Positions 41,705 to 52,246 of a stretch of 64,000 nucleotides of DNA are shown piece after piece. The notes under the pieces were generated by a model that had not been told where the DNA came from, made no database searches, and worked only from the letters and a program-made list of their open reading frames with translations. The position numbers were made by a program, and so were the translations under genes. The DNA comes from Ecdyonurus torrentis. Its lineage: Eukaryota > Arthropoda > Insecta > Ephemeroptera > Heptageniidae. The stretch covers positions 12,991,624 through 13,055,623 of the forward strand of contig OX439132.1 of assembly GCA_949318235.1 (NCBI GenBank), written 5' to 3'. How positions within the stretch are numbered: position 1 is the first letter of the stretch; each line of letters begins with the position of its first letter.

Positions 41705-43681
41705 GAAGTTCTTTTTCACAAAACTTCTTTTTATGTTATTTATATCCAGTAAAAAAATAAAGTACTGTACTATAATTTTCCAATGAAATTGAATGAATTC
41801 AAATTTATCAATTTTTGTACTAAAAATTGTTACAATAATATTTTTAATCTTTTTAATTATACTTATAAATTGGTATTAAAACATGAATATTCACGTTAGC
41901 TTAAAGGGGAATATTTAAATATTTGACACTTTTTTTTATGTTTTTCACATAAGTTAACTTTTAGGGAAAATTATATCTTTACTTCGTGCTAATGTTATAT
42001 TTCACGACCCTTCAGTTTGTGTGATATCAGCTGGTCACCTACTCCCTTATTATTATTTATTTTTTTCAACCTTTTAGCACCCAAAATAAAAACAACACAA
42101 TTTTTGTTACTGAAATCTTCACTATAAGGTCAAATCTATTATCTGTTAGTTGAAAAGTGACAAAAATATCCGCAGTCTCACTTTTTACTAAACATACAGT
42201 ACAAAAGGAACAATAAATTTACATTTTAAAAGTATAATACTTTGCTATGTTAAACGTTCGTAACTTAAGAAATTTATGTATTTTTCACCAATTACCTGAC
42301 AAGATATGCAGCACGTTAAGTACGTATGTTATGCGGCACAGTCAACCTCACAGGAACAAGAATGTCATTTACTGTTCTTATCACAATTACGTGTCACATG
42401 CAAACCTATTTTATAAGTATGTAATAAAACAAAATTAATTTTATCTTTGTTATTTTTATATGAACTCTATTGATATATCAATATAATTATTCAATTTTCT
42501 ATGTATAAACATTCCGAGACACTTTTAACTTATAGCTAAGATTTTTAAGAATGTTTGATAAGTCTTAACTAAGGGTTTATTTAAACAAGAACTGCCATTT
42601 GAAGTGGTCCATAATATAAACTTCTCTTTCTCTTAGCCCTACGAGAAATACAATAATGATAGCAATAATTGCACACCATACACATTACGTGGTATTAAAA
42701 TTTCTTGCCAAAAAATTCATGGGGCACATTGAGAATGTTGCATTAATTTAATGAACGCAGGCATTTAAAATAAATTCAAGGTAACTAATAATAAAAATTA
42801 TTTTATGTATGCTTAACCCCTAACCCCCCCCCCCCCCACCCCCCCTTCCATCTCTTCTTCTTGGAACTTTATTTCAAGCAATTTACTAAAATTTTAGTAT
42901 AAAAAAGTAAATATAATTTTTTTTAATTAAATTTCTTTTACTTTCTTAATTTATTATTAATAGCTTGCTCTATATATCAAAGGCAAGTTTATGTTTTTAT
43001 AGAAAGAAAAAAAAATAAAAGAAAAAAGGACTCTTGATAATTTTTATAAAATTGAATACATTTACTCATTATATAGAGAAAAAAAAAGCATGCATTAATA
43101 AATATTTCCATCTTTTATGCAAATACTGCTACAATAAAAGAAAACTATGCGCAGTACATTGACTTCAAATATCATCAGAACAGAACATAAAATATTAAAA
43201 TAAATTTCAACCTAATTGCCCTATTGTGCAATGATTTTAGAAAAATAATTGACAAGGATATGACTGCAATAATTAATTTATATATTAAATGCGTTTCAAT
43301 GTTCTTATTTATATAACTGCAAAGAATATTAATTACTATCAACGCTAGAAAAGCTAATTAAATAGATCACATTTACACTGAAAGATTAATAATGATTGTT
43401 TTTTTAAATTGCATAAGAAAATTTAAATGATATTCATATCATCGTTATTTAATAATGAGGATGTAGAAATATGTATATTCTTTTTCTTCTCATTGTTTAA
43501 TCATTTTTGTCTGAGTGCTATTTAATGACCTACCGTAATGTAAAAAGAATTGTGTCAGTCAAAAGAAAATGTTTCTTTATGGTTTCTTTATCAAAGGAGA
43601 AGGAACCAATTATAACCAGCACTAACAATAGCAAACGAAATGTGTTCGCTAATTTTTTTCAATGTCTGAGACTTAAAAAGG

Positions 43682-43848
<167 letters not shown>

Positions 43849-46235
43849 CCAGCAAATACAGCCAATATTTAAAAAAAAATTTAACTTACGGTTAAAGTTT
43901 ATTTTATCTTCCAAATTAGCTGAGAAACAATACCTGTTTCAAAATGGAATTGATTCAAAAAAATAAACGGTCAATGTTCTAATAAGTGTACTGAAATTTC
44001 AATGCATCCCCTCCAATAAAAAAAAATTCATAAATATTATTATGAAACTTTATTAAAAGCAATTCTTAACACCTCTTGTGTTTGTTTTCATAATAAAACA
44101 CAATTTAAGTAACCATACAAATTTAAAAGTAACGTGAATTCAAACCTAAAAATATTTTTAACTTTTTAATGTTTTTATTTTATTGGCCTCCCAACGTATT
44201 TATCTTTAATGTTAATTTCAAAAAAACAAGAACTTTATTTTAACTTGTACAATAAATTTAAAATGAAAAGTTGCTCTTCTTTTTGTCTGATTCAAAAAAG
44301 TAAAAGCTTTCAAAACTAAATGCTTTGATGAAAAAAGAATTAAAGTTAATTAATTGCAATTTAAAAATAAAATAATAAACATTTCTCTCAGTTTATTCAT
44401 TTAACAAAATAAATAAAATTAAAAGTTTTTAAATGCCATGAATTTTATATCATGATTTTTCATTGTTCTTAAAATGCGAAACTTTAACTGGTGCTATTTT
44501 CTCACAGCAATAGTCTAAATTAAATTGGTAATTAAAAACGTATCAAGCAGTGTCAGATAGTGAGTGAAATTCTGGTGACTGGCAAGTGGCAAGCAATTAT
44601 TATCTGTCTGTTTGTTCTCAACCACAAAAACAAGTGTTTTTCAACTAGTTACTTTTCAAAAATCAAAAAATCTTCTAATCCTCTTGTATGTTCTTTTATA
44701 ATTACATATCACATTTAAAATGTTACCAAATTTAAATTTTTTCTTTCATTTTTATAGCCATATTCTTTTAATTAAATTGAAAAATAAAAACCCTTGCAAT
44801 TATTCAAGACTCATTTTACTGTTATTCGTTTTGCTTCAGTCAGCAAATTTTAAAATGCAAGCTCTATTTTTATTATTATTTAATATTTGTGTTTACTCGT
44901 AAATGAAAATGTTCAATGAAAATGAAAACTAATCAAATAGCACATAACTTTTCTTTTTAGAGTTCTTATCATGCACACTAAATAATAATGGTGTATTTGG
45001 TGTTTAAATCAATTTACATTTAAAAATATTTTATTTATCAAAAACCCGTAAACTGAAAAAAAAAATAATAATAAAATAATAAAAAAATAAACTATGAAAA
45101 TTGTTTGTATTTTTACTTGAAATTTTGCGTACTGTTAAAATAACGATCAAACTTTCATAAACTACTTTTGAAACATTAAATCACAATTTTCATATAACGG
45201 AAAATTGAATCTGTAATGGTAGTTTTGACTTATCTTATTCTAGTAACGAGATAATTTTTTGTTAAATGTATAAGAGATAGTACTGGAATCGATAATTGTT
45301 ATATTGAAACTGATAGTGAAAAGCAAAGAAATTTCATACTATAAATATAGCGTAAGTACTACTATTTGCCGCAAGAATATGTAGAGCAAAATGAATAATA
45401 AAACTTGTATAAAAGTTAAATCAATAAAGTTGTAAATCTTGTACTGAATGCGTACTTTAACGATGAGATATTATAGTAAAAAGTTTCTTTCTTACTTACT
45501 GCCTTGCAAGTGACATTGAACGGGAAATTTTCTGATAATATGATGTATGAAAACAAAGGTGTTATAAATTTTTTCCTTTTAAAACACCGTTGTAATGAAT
45601 TCATTATTATATTGTAAACATAAATTTTTAACTTAAATTTTCATTTAAATTTTTGACTGACAAACAACAGATTAACACCTCACTAAAACGTTTTTTTTTT
45701 ACCTAATTATAAATAAGAAGGAAAAAAAACAACATTATAATATACAAGTGCTCATTGTAAAGAAAGTTAAATTGTTTTTTAATTACTAAAAGAAAAATTG
45801 TAAATAAGATTAATTTGCCTCAGGATAATAGGCATATTCTCAAAAAAGAAAAATAAATTAAGATTAACGATTCTTCAGTATAAAAAGAGCTTAACAAACG
45901 TACAACACTTTATTTTCACACCTACCCGTCAGTCTGTCAACAAAGCTTTAACTTTGCTAACAGGAATACAATGAGTTGCTCTAGGGTATTTTTTTTTCAA
46001 AAGTGTAATTATAAGTATAAACAATCTTCTTATATGATAGGAATTTAAAATATCGTATCATTTTGATATTTACTTTTGTTTTGATTATAGTTTAAGAATT
46101 TTACAATCGTTCAAGATGCTTTAGAGTCAATGACTTGTAAAATCATAACCATAAAGTTCCAAGAAACTGTAACGAGAGTACATAGTCAACAAAAACAGCG
46201 CCTCTGCAGGAAAATAATGATACCACGGTTACGCA

Positions 46236-46267
46236 GCGATAGCCAGGCGATAGCCAGGCTATAGCCC
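46236..46267. repeat. 11-bp GC-rich tandem repeat
   Basis: GCGATAGCCAG occurs at 46236-46246 and 46247-46257, followed by a degenerate third unit GCTATAGCCC. It sits in a small GC-rich island (46190-46290). Confidence 0.7.
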
Positions 46268-46578
46268 GGGGCGCGACTACACAGTCCATTGAGAGACTGA
46301 TAATTTCCAAAAAAGATTTATAATTCCTTCCAAAAATCAGCAAATGGTAATAAAAATAATCTAAATGAATTTAATTAATTAACAAAAAAAGATATTTCCA
46401 ATTTATCTATTTTGAGGGTCAATTTTGTTGCCAATTTGACTCATGTCTTCAGGGCGCGCTGAACAGCTGACGAGATTCGATGCGTAAGCCCTCACTAACA
46501 TTAATTTCAATTATGATCAAGAGATGGCTTTATTGGTCACTATTAACTCTCGTATTCAAGTTTAAAATCATAAACAAT

Positions 46579-46640
46579 ATATTAATATGCAATTAATAAC
46601 AATATTAATATGCAATTAATAACAATATTAATATGCAATA
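46579..46640. repeat. 23-bp tandem repeat, 2.7 copies
   Basis: The unit ATATTAATATGCAATTAATA plus ACA starts at 46579 and 46602, with a partial third unit from 46625. Copies are identical, so the expansion is recent. Confidence 0.85.
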
Positions 46641-47044
46641 TAATATCTTTGGGTTAGTATTTATAAGACTTTTAACGCCATAAAGAAAATAAATTAAAGC
46701 TTAATTTTTGCATCATTTTATTTCATTTCATTTCACTTTTTTTTTTAAATCAATGTCTTGCCATTTTTTTTAATGAAAAAATTAATATGTGGTAATATTG
46801 TTTCTTTATGGTTTTGTTATATTTAAATCGAATGATTTTTATGTAGACTCCCAATTTCTGATAGTTTTAACAAAAAGTCATTGAGGAATTACAAAATTAC
46901 TCTACATCTCCGGGAAAAAAATACAACTTATTTGTATGTGGATTTTTCGTGTACACAAAACAAACTGAATGCTGGTGCAATTAACTGCGTACTCTTTTTG
47001 CTTTGACTGAGAAAATGAGCAAAGAGGACAATATGAAAAATTAA

Positions 47045-47045
47045 G

Positions 47046-47077
<32 letters not shown>
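47045..47077. repeat. (GA)n microsatellite
   Basis: About 33 nt with one GACA interruption. Confidence 0.9.
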
Positions 47078-48089
47078 AATTAAAGTAAGAACATATCAAA
47101 TTCTCATGATCTGTAAGTACAAATTACTGCATATATAGCTGTAGCTCCTATTGTCTAGTAAAGTTGGAACCTCATATCATCCCTCCCCTCTTCCTCCTCT
47201 CACCACTGACATGTCACCATGTTACCTCAAGGCATAAGTTTTCCTCATAATATCCACTCTCTCAAAAGCTACACAGCCTTTTCTTTTCTAGACTTATATC
47301 AATCCATTTTCATCTTCTTCTTTTTTCTCCCTTACACTTTTTTATTCCATGGAATGAATGTTTTTTTTATATATAAATATCTTTAATATGCTTTTAAAAT
47401 ATATTGTATGTTAAATTTAAGAAAGATGGAGACAGGATGGAACAATACGTCAAGAATAAGAGAAAGACACTTGATATTAAAAACTCAAAAAGTTTCTTCA
47501 CATGAAATAAAATACAATTTTCTGCACAACTTCCCTTGAAAAAAAAGTGTTTTCTTGCAACAATAACTTTAGCATCATTATAATAATACATAAAAACTTT
47601 GAGTTCCTTTTTTATAATTTAAAGGTAAAAATGTTAATTTAAGTAATTTATATTTATGATTCAAAGAGCAAAGGAGATTATTAAAATATTAAACATGGGA
47701 ATAAATACAGGCTTTGTAACTGACAGTTTTCACAGATGAATAAATTCTTTCATTACGTAAGGAACTTTAGCTTTTTAGTTTTTCTGATTAATTTCAATTT
47801 AGCTTTCAATTTAGACTTTTTTTTTTTTTTAAGTGCTACTTTAATACATTCTTGAAATTGAATTTTATACTTCTATATATGTAAGCATATTTTTTCTAAT
47901 ATATTGTGTAGCTAAAAGTTTAATAAAATATTAAAAATTTATTTGTTGTGATATATTTTTATCACTTAATAATAAAGGGAAAAAAACTATTTTTAATAAA
48001 ATTAGGAGTGCAGATTGTAAAAGTAAAATGCCGTTACCGTAAATTAAAAAAAATTCAAGCAGTTAAAACTTGTTAATTTATTTGCAATG

Positions 48090-48194
<105 letters not shown>

Positions 48195-48198
48195 TAGC

Positions 48199-48480
48199 CT
48201 CTTCAGTCCCAGACTTTTAAAAAATAAAAATTATTTCAGTATCGTAAATTTTAATCACGTTTTTGTACGTCTCTCAGATGACAAAAAATATGTTCGTTTT
48301 TTGTCAAAAACCTTTCACTTTACTGTTACTTTAACTCTTAACCGCTCAAAATAGCTCTAAAAACACGTGTAACTTCCAGGGCGTTTTTTGGGAGCAATTT
48401 TCACTTTTTCATCTCATTTTTTTTTAATTTTTTTTTTCCCCATTAAATTATCCACTGTATTGTATACTGGGACTGAAGAG
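48199..48480. mobile_element. Short inverted-repeat element (MITE-like), 282 bp
   Basis: Perfect 14-bp terminal inverted repeats: CTCTTCAGTCCCAG at 48199-48212 and its complement CTGGGACTGAAGAG at 48467-48480. The inside is non-coding and T-rich. The left end abuts a (TA)n microsatellite, so no target duplication can be read and the superfamily is unassigned. The right end is 43 nt from the lectin stop codon, so the element probably supplies part of the 3' UTR. Confidence 0.65.
48423..48428 (-). promoter_or_regulatory. Candidate poly(A) signal ATTAAA for the lectin gene
   Basis: ATTAAA on the minus strand, about 95 nt past the stop codon and inside the inverted-repeat element 48199-48480. 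Another ATTAAA lies at 48255-48250, and an AATAAA at 48082-48077 beyond the (TA)n tract. The sequence alone cannot decide which is used. Confidence 0.3.
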
Positions 48481-48523
48481 AACAGTAACTCATTTTTGTT
48501 TAGGTGAAATGCTACTTTCAAAT

Positions 48524-48771
48524 TTATGCAAATTTATCAATTTCTTCACAGATAAAGTAATGTAAACTATCATTGCAGTAATCATCCCACCAGGTGTTGT
48601 TGGGGTAAACACCATTCAGCATATAAACACACGTATGTGGAACGCTGGTAATTATACTGGGTTGAGTTTCGTGCCAGTTCGTGTATGAAAACATCTCTCC
48701 TGTACCAGACCAAATGTACGAGTTGGTATTCAAGTGAAAACCACTGGTCCAAAATGACTCTGAGTAGTATT
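48524..48771 (-). CDS. Lectin exon 5 (long loop, core, stop)
   Basis: Encodes residues 87-168, from EYYSESFWTSG through the long-loop region (NWHETQPS) and the WWDDYC / YFICE core, to a TAA stop at 48526-48524. The acceptor is TTTATTACAG. This is the largest and most diagnostic exon. Three of the four structural cysteines (C134, C152, C161) are here. Confidence 0.92.
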
Positions 48772-49867
48772 CTGTAATAAATAAAACATTTGGATAACAT
48801 TAAGCAGCTATTGTTTTATTGATTACAATAATGCTTCATAATAAATAAAATAATATGGTTACACCATCTTAATTTTACGTTTTGTCAATCTGATGGTTAT
48901 GAGAATCTTACAAACAGTTTAAAGTACAGGAATTATAGGATCCTTTCCTTGTAGATAAAAAAAATGAAGATACTTATTTTTTTTTTAATAACCATATCAG
49001 TGTGTATTATTCTAAAGGTAGTACTTAATTATATGTTGTATGTTTGTTCGGTGTAACAACAATGATTTAAAATACCTGTCGAACACCTATCGTTCTCATT
49101 AACAGTATAAAATAATCACAAATGTATCGTAAAGTAAATTCTAAATGTGTGTTGCAACTGCATTAATAATATTTATTATTAGCAGCAATATGATATACAT
49201 AGTTAAAACTCACCTTCACCGGTGGATAGAAAATAATCAATTATGATTTGCTGTTTTTCTTGTGACTGAATAGAGATTAGTTTCATCCCAGAGTCAATAC
49301 AAAATTTTATAGCACCTTCCACGTTCACCTGCATAAGTACAAAATCTGTCATTTTCCTTTGAGCATTTTTTTTTTCTCACAATTTTTTTTTTTTTTTAGT
49401 AGTTTGAACTCACAATTTGAAAAAAAAAATACTAATTTTCGGACTGCAAAAAGTATTATAAAAACGTAGTATGACTTAATATATATATATTTTTTTAATC
49501 ATCAAGAGGATTCATGTTTTAAAATATTTGTAATAAAATGATTCTCAAAATGTTTGTTTAGCATTATTTTGCCTTTAAGATTTATGTTAACAATATTGCT
49601 CTTTAATATTGATATTATTTTATATAAAGTGCTCACCTCAAACGGGCTAATGTAATGAAAGCTGCCATTAATATTAACTATTCCTCGAGTATCCCTTGTA
49701 AATTTGTTATTGCCTAGAAATAAAATCATTCATATTTTATAGTAATCAATGAAATTACAAAATTAGAGAATATTCTAACAATTAGATATTAAGATTGACA
49801 TTAATTTTAGCCACAAAAAAAGAATAATATTTTATTTTGAAAGATCTTGATATTTCATTACTTTCTT

Positions 49868-49908
<41 letters not shown>

Positions 49909-50493
49909 TGCTGAGTGACCATAAAAATAACATGATAGGTCCGTTGACAGTTACAGAGATGTACGAAGTAAACACGTTTTTAAAATAGCTTGAAGTTAAT
50001 TTCACTAAGAAAGTATTTAAAAATAAAAATTAATGCTATAAAAATAGATAAAATGCTTAAAAATATCTTACGACCGTAAGTTGCAGTTCTCGGTTAGCTC
50101 ACGGTTAAATGGTATGCAACTTACGGCCGTTAATATAATAAAAATAATAGACAATTTTTTTAGGTGACTTAATTGCAATACTCACATTTTTCTAAACTCT
50201 CAGACAAACATCCTAGGACCTAAATATAACAATAAACATGCTAGAAAAGTAATTTTATGTAAAAATAAATAAATAATAAGTCCTGATAACAGTTTTTAAA
50301 AATCAATTTCCATGGATGATGAAAATTCAAAATATTGAATACAACTAAGTAACATCATTAAAACTATAAAAACTTTCTCGTTTATTTCTTACTTATATTC
50401 TTAATTTTTAATATTTAATCAATTATAAAAATAGTTCGTTAAATTACTAAAGTTACTTACAGCACAGAGACAGAGCACGAAAAATCGCTTCAT
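48524..50493 (-). CDS. Secreted C-type lectin-like protein, five exons, 168 aa
   Basis: Spliced from five minus-strand exons: 50493-50461, 50219-50186, 49713-49637, 49328-49214 and 48771-48524 (33+34+77+115+248 = 507 nt, stop included). Intron phases are 0, 1, 0, 1 and every boundary is GT-AG. Residues 1 to about 16 form a signal peptide (MKRFFVLCLCAVLGC), so the product is probably secreted. One C-type lectin-like domain spans about 40-162: helix 1 ends in FC at C58, followed by GMKLISIQSQEKQQ, FWTSG (93-97), YTNW (116-119), CVYM (C134), WWDDYC (C152) and YFICE (C161). Family knowledge predicts disulfides C58-C161 and C134-C152. The usual sugar-specificity triplet QPD/EPN is QPS (123-125) and WND is WDD (148-150), so calcium-dependent sugar binding may be altered or lost. 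N-glycosylation sequons lie at N38, N144 and N153. Small secreted lectins of this kind commonly act in invertebrate immunity or cell adhesion; that role here is inference. The start is the first ATG before the signal peptide. Confidence 0.9.
49214..49328 (-). CDS. Lectin exon 4 (helix 1 and helix 2)
   Basis: Encodes residues 49-86 and the first base of codon 87. It holds the AIKFC helix with the first conserved Cys, then GMKLISIQSQEKQQIIIDYF, the typical helix-turn-helix of C-type lectin domains. The acceptor is TTATGCAG and the donor is GTGAGT. Intron 4 is 442 nt. Confidence 0.9.
49637..49713 (-). CDS. Lectin exon 3 (start of lectin domain)
   Basis: Completes the split codon as C23 and encodes 25 further residues ending in FHYISPFE, the first strand of the lectin fold. 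The acceptor is TTTCTAG and the donor is GTGAGC. It ends in phase 0. Intron 3 downstream is 308 nt. Confidence 0.87.
49870..49905. repeat. Poly(T) tract, 36 nt, in lectin intron 2
   Basis: The longest homopolymer in the window. On the transcribed strand it is a poly(A) run inside the intron, a possible retroposon tail with no recognisable body. Confidence 0.95.
50071..50129. mobile_element. 59-bp palindrome flanked by TTA, in lectin intron 2
   Basis: Arms at 50070-50085 and 50115-50130 pair at 15 of 16 positions (ACGACCGTAAGTTGCA against ACGGCCGTAAGTTGCA), around a 29-nt GC-richer loop. TTA stands directly on both sides (50068-50070, 50130-50132), which matches the 3-bp duplication of PIF/Harbinger elements. 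It could be a tiny foldback element or just an intronic hairpin. Confidence 0.4.
50186..50219 (-). CDS. Lectin exon 2 (signal peptide end)
   Basis: Encodes VLGCLSESLEK plus the first base of a split Cys codon. The acceptor is TATATTTAG and the donor is GTGAGT. The exon is only 34 nt, so it is easily missed by open-frame searches. Joined to exon 1 it completes the hydrophobic core of the signal peptide. Confidence 0.8.
50461..50493 (-). CDS. Lectin exon 1 (signal peptide start)
   Basis: Encodes MKRFFVLCLCA. The donor GTAAGT lies at 50460-50455, and the exon ends in phase 0. The next intron is 241 nt. A possible acceptor (TTTGTAG followed by GCAGAC, near 50567) lies about 75 nt upstream of the ATG, so this exon could carry a spliced 5' leader. 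Confidence 0.85.
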
Positions 50494-50542
50494 ATTTTGT
50501 ATCAGATTGAATAAAAATTTTACTCATCATGACCAAGCTTCT

Positions 50543-50560
50543 TTATCTTTGGTAAGATAA
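50543..50560. promoter_or_regulatory. Paired inverted GATA motifs upstream of lectin ATG
   Basis: TTATCT (50543-50548) and AGATAA (50555-50560) are inverted WGATAR motifs separated by 6 nt. They end about 50-67 nt upstream of the lectin start codon. GATA factors drive many gut- and haemocyte-expressed immune genes in invertebrates. Regulatory function is inferred from position only, and such motifs are common by chance in AT-rich DNA. Confidence 0.35.
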
Positions 50561-52071
50561 GTCTGCCTACAAATATTTTGCAATGCAATGATTAACAAAA
50601 CTGAAATCTGTTGACTAGTAAAATCTGATAACAAAATTTCTTCATATTTTAACCCCTTTTTTAATTTTTTTTTTTTTTTTTTTTTTTAGTTCAAACACAT
50701 TTTTTTTTTGCCCTCATCAAATGAGTATAAATAACATGCTTGTTTTATAAGTAATTAAAATTTGTCATTAAAAAAGCTCATAATAGAAAATATTATAATA
50801 TACAATTAATACTTCTCCTTTTTTTTATGATATAAAAATAGCAATAATAGGAACAAGCACACATGGCTATGATATTAAAATATATCATGCGATTTATATT
50901 GAGCATTTTGCTCATACGAATAACTTTGCATTATATTTAGCACTAACTTTTGAATGAATGGCAAAAAATATATTAACTCTATCGTGTGTAAGATTTAAAG
51001 CTGAAATTTTCTGCAGCAGAATTCAAAATACGATCGTTAGCTACAATGAATGATTGAAAAATAGACTAAGAAAATTGTTATAATATATATAAACTTAAAT
51101 TGTAATGTTGTATTAGTAATTTTACTAATTTTCTTTAAAAAAAATAGTTATTGTTATTTGCACAAAGAATTCATGTTTCAGTTTATTTCAATAAAGTAAT
51201 AATGCAATCACATAAAATGATATAGAAATTCAACCATGTTATAAATTCAGTAAAAAGTCCCATTTCAATGCAAATTAAAGCAACATATTTATTATTATAA
51301 AATTAATAAAAAACCTACACAATACACCTACACAATATAAATTTTAATTTCAAATTTCATAAAAATTAAAACATGAAATTTGCATTTGATTAAAAGTCAG
51401 ATGCATATTATAGTTGATTGGATGTTGGATATTGCATCACAACTGGCACGTGTATATATGCATCAAAATGCACTCTCTCTAACACCAAAGCAGCAACAGC
51501 AGTACACTGTTTGCACACTTACTCACTCAAGGTGAAAGCACTCTACGCCTGTAGAACTGCAACCTGTATTTAATGATTTTTGTTGCAAATCATCTGCATC
51601 AACTACACATATTTCAAACGTATAAGGTCTTTTTTTTTTCAAAAATAATACTGCAAATTGCAAGAGTATTGTAATAAAAATTTTCACTTTTGTATGATTG
51701 AAGAATTGTATAGCATTGTTAAAGAATAGTATATCATTACGAAGTAAAAGAAGAAAAAAAATCATTTTTTCTTTTTTACATACTTTAAATGTATATGAAG
51801 AGAGAAATTTGTAATTAATTAGAGTTGCTTTTCAAACAATACGAAACCACCCTGGATCTTTGTAACAGTCAATTCGCAGTACTTTGCAAATCGTTGTAAC
51901 AGTGATCATATTATGCTTTTTATTTAATATCTCAACTGTGAGATGTATATGAAACATTGTAGAATTGCAAGATAATTTATAGTATTAAAGTATAAAATAC
52001 AGACAAGAATGCAATCCACCAAGCCATCTGATGGGATTATAATTGGCGCTTGTGTTGACTGTTGACATGAG

Positions 52072-52073
<2 letters not shown>

Positions 52074-52102
<29 letters not shown>
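52074..52102. repeat. (AG)n microsatellite, left partner of an inverted pair
   Basis: 29 nt of AG, 69 bp before a 72-nt (CT)n run on the same strand, so the two can pair in single-stranded form. Confidence 0.95.
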
Positions 52103-52104
<2 letters not shown>

Positions 52105-52168
52105 CACAACAAGAACCAACTACCCAGATATTTTTAATGACATCAAGTTGACATGTTTTACAACAATC

Positions 52169-52171
<3 letters not shown>

Positions 52172-52243
<72 letters not shown>
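52172..52243. repeat. (CT)n microsatellite, right partner
   Basis: 72 nt of uninterrupted CT. Confidence 0.97.

Positions 52244-52246
<3 letters not shown>

Noticed and set aside
48582..48800. 72-aa minus-strand open frame overlapping the lectin exon
   Set aside because: Out-of-frame shadow of lectin exon 5, crossing its acceptor site.
51523..51765. 80-aa minus-strand frame ending in a Cys-containing tail
   Set aside because: Upstream part is AT-rich chance sequence, no acceptor with a pyrimidine tract precedes the better-looking tail, and no domain is recognised.
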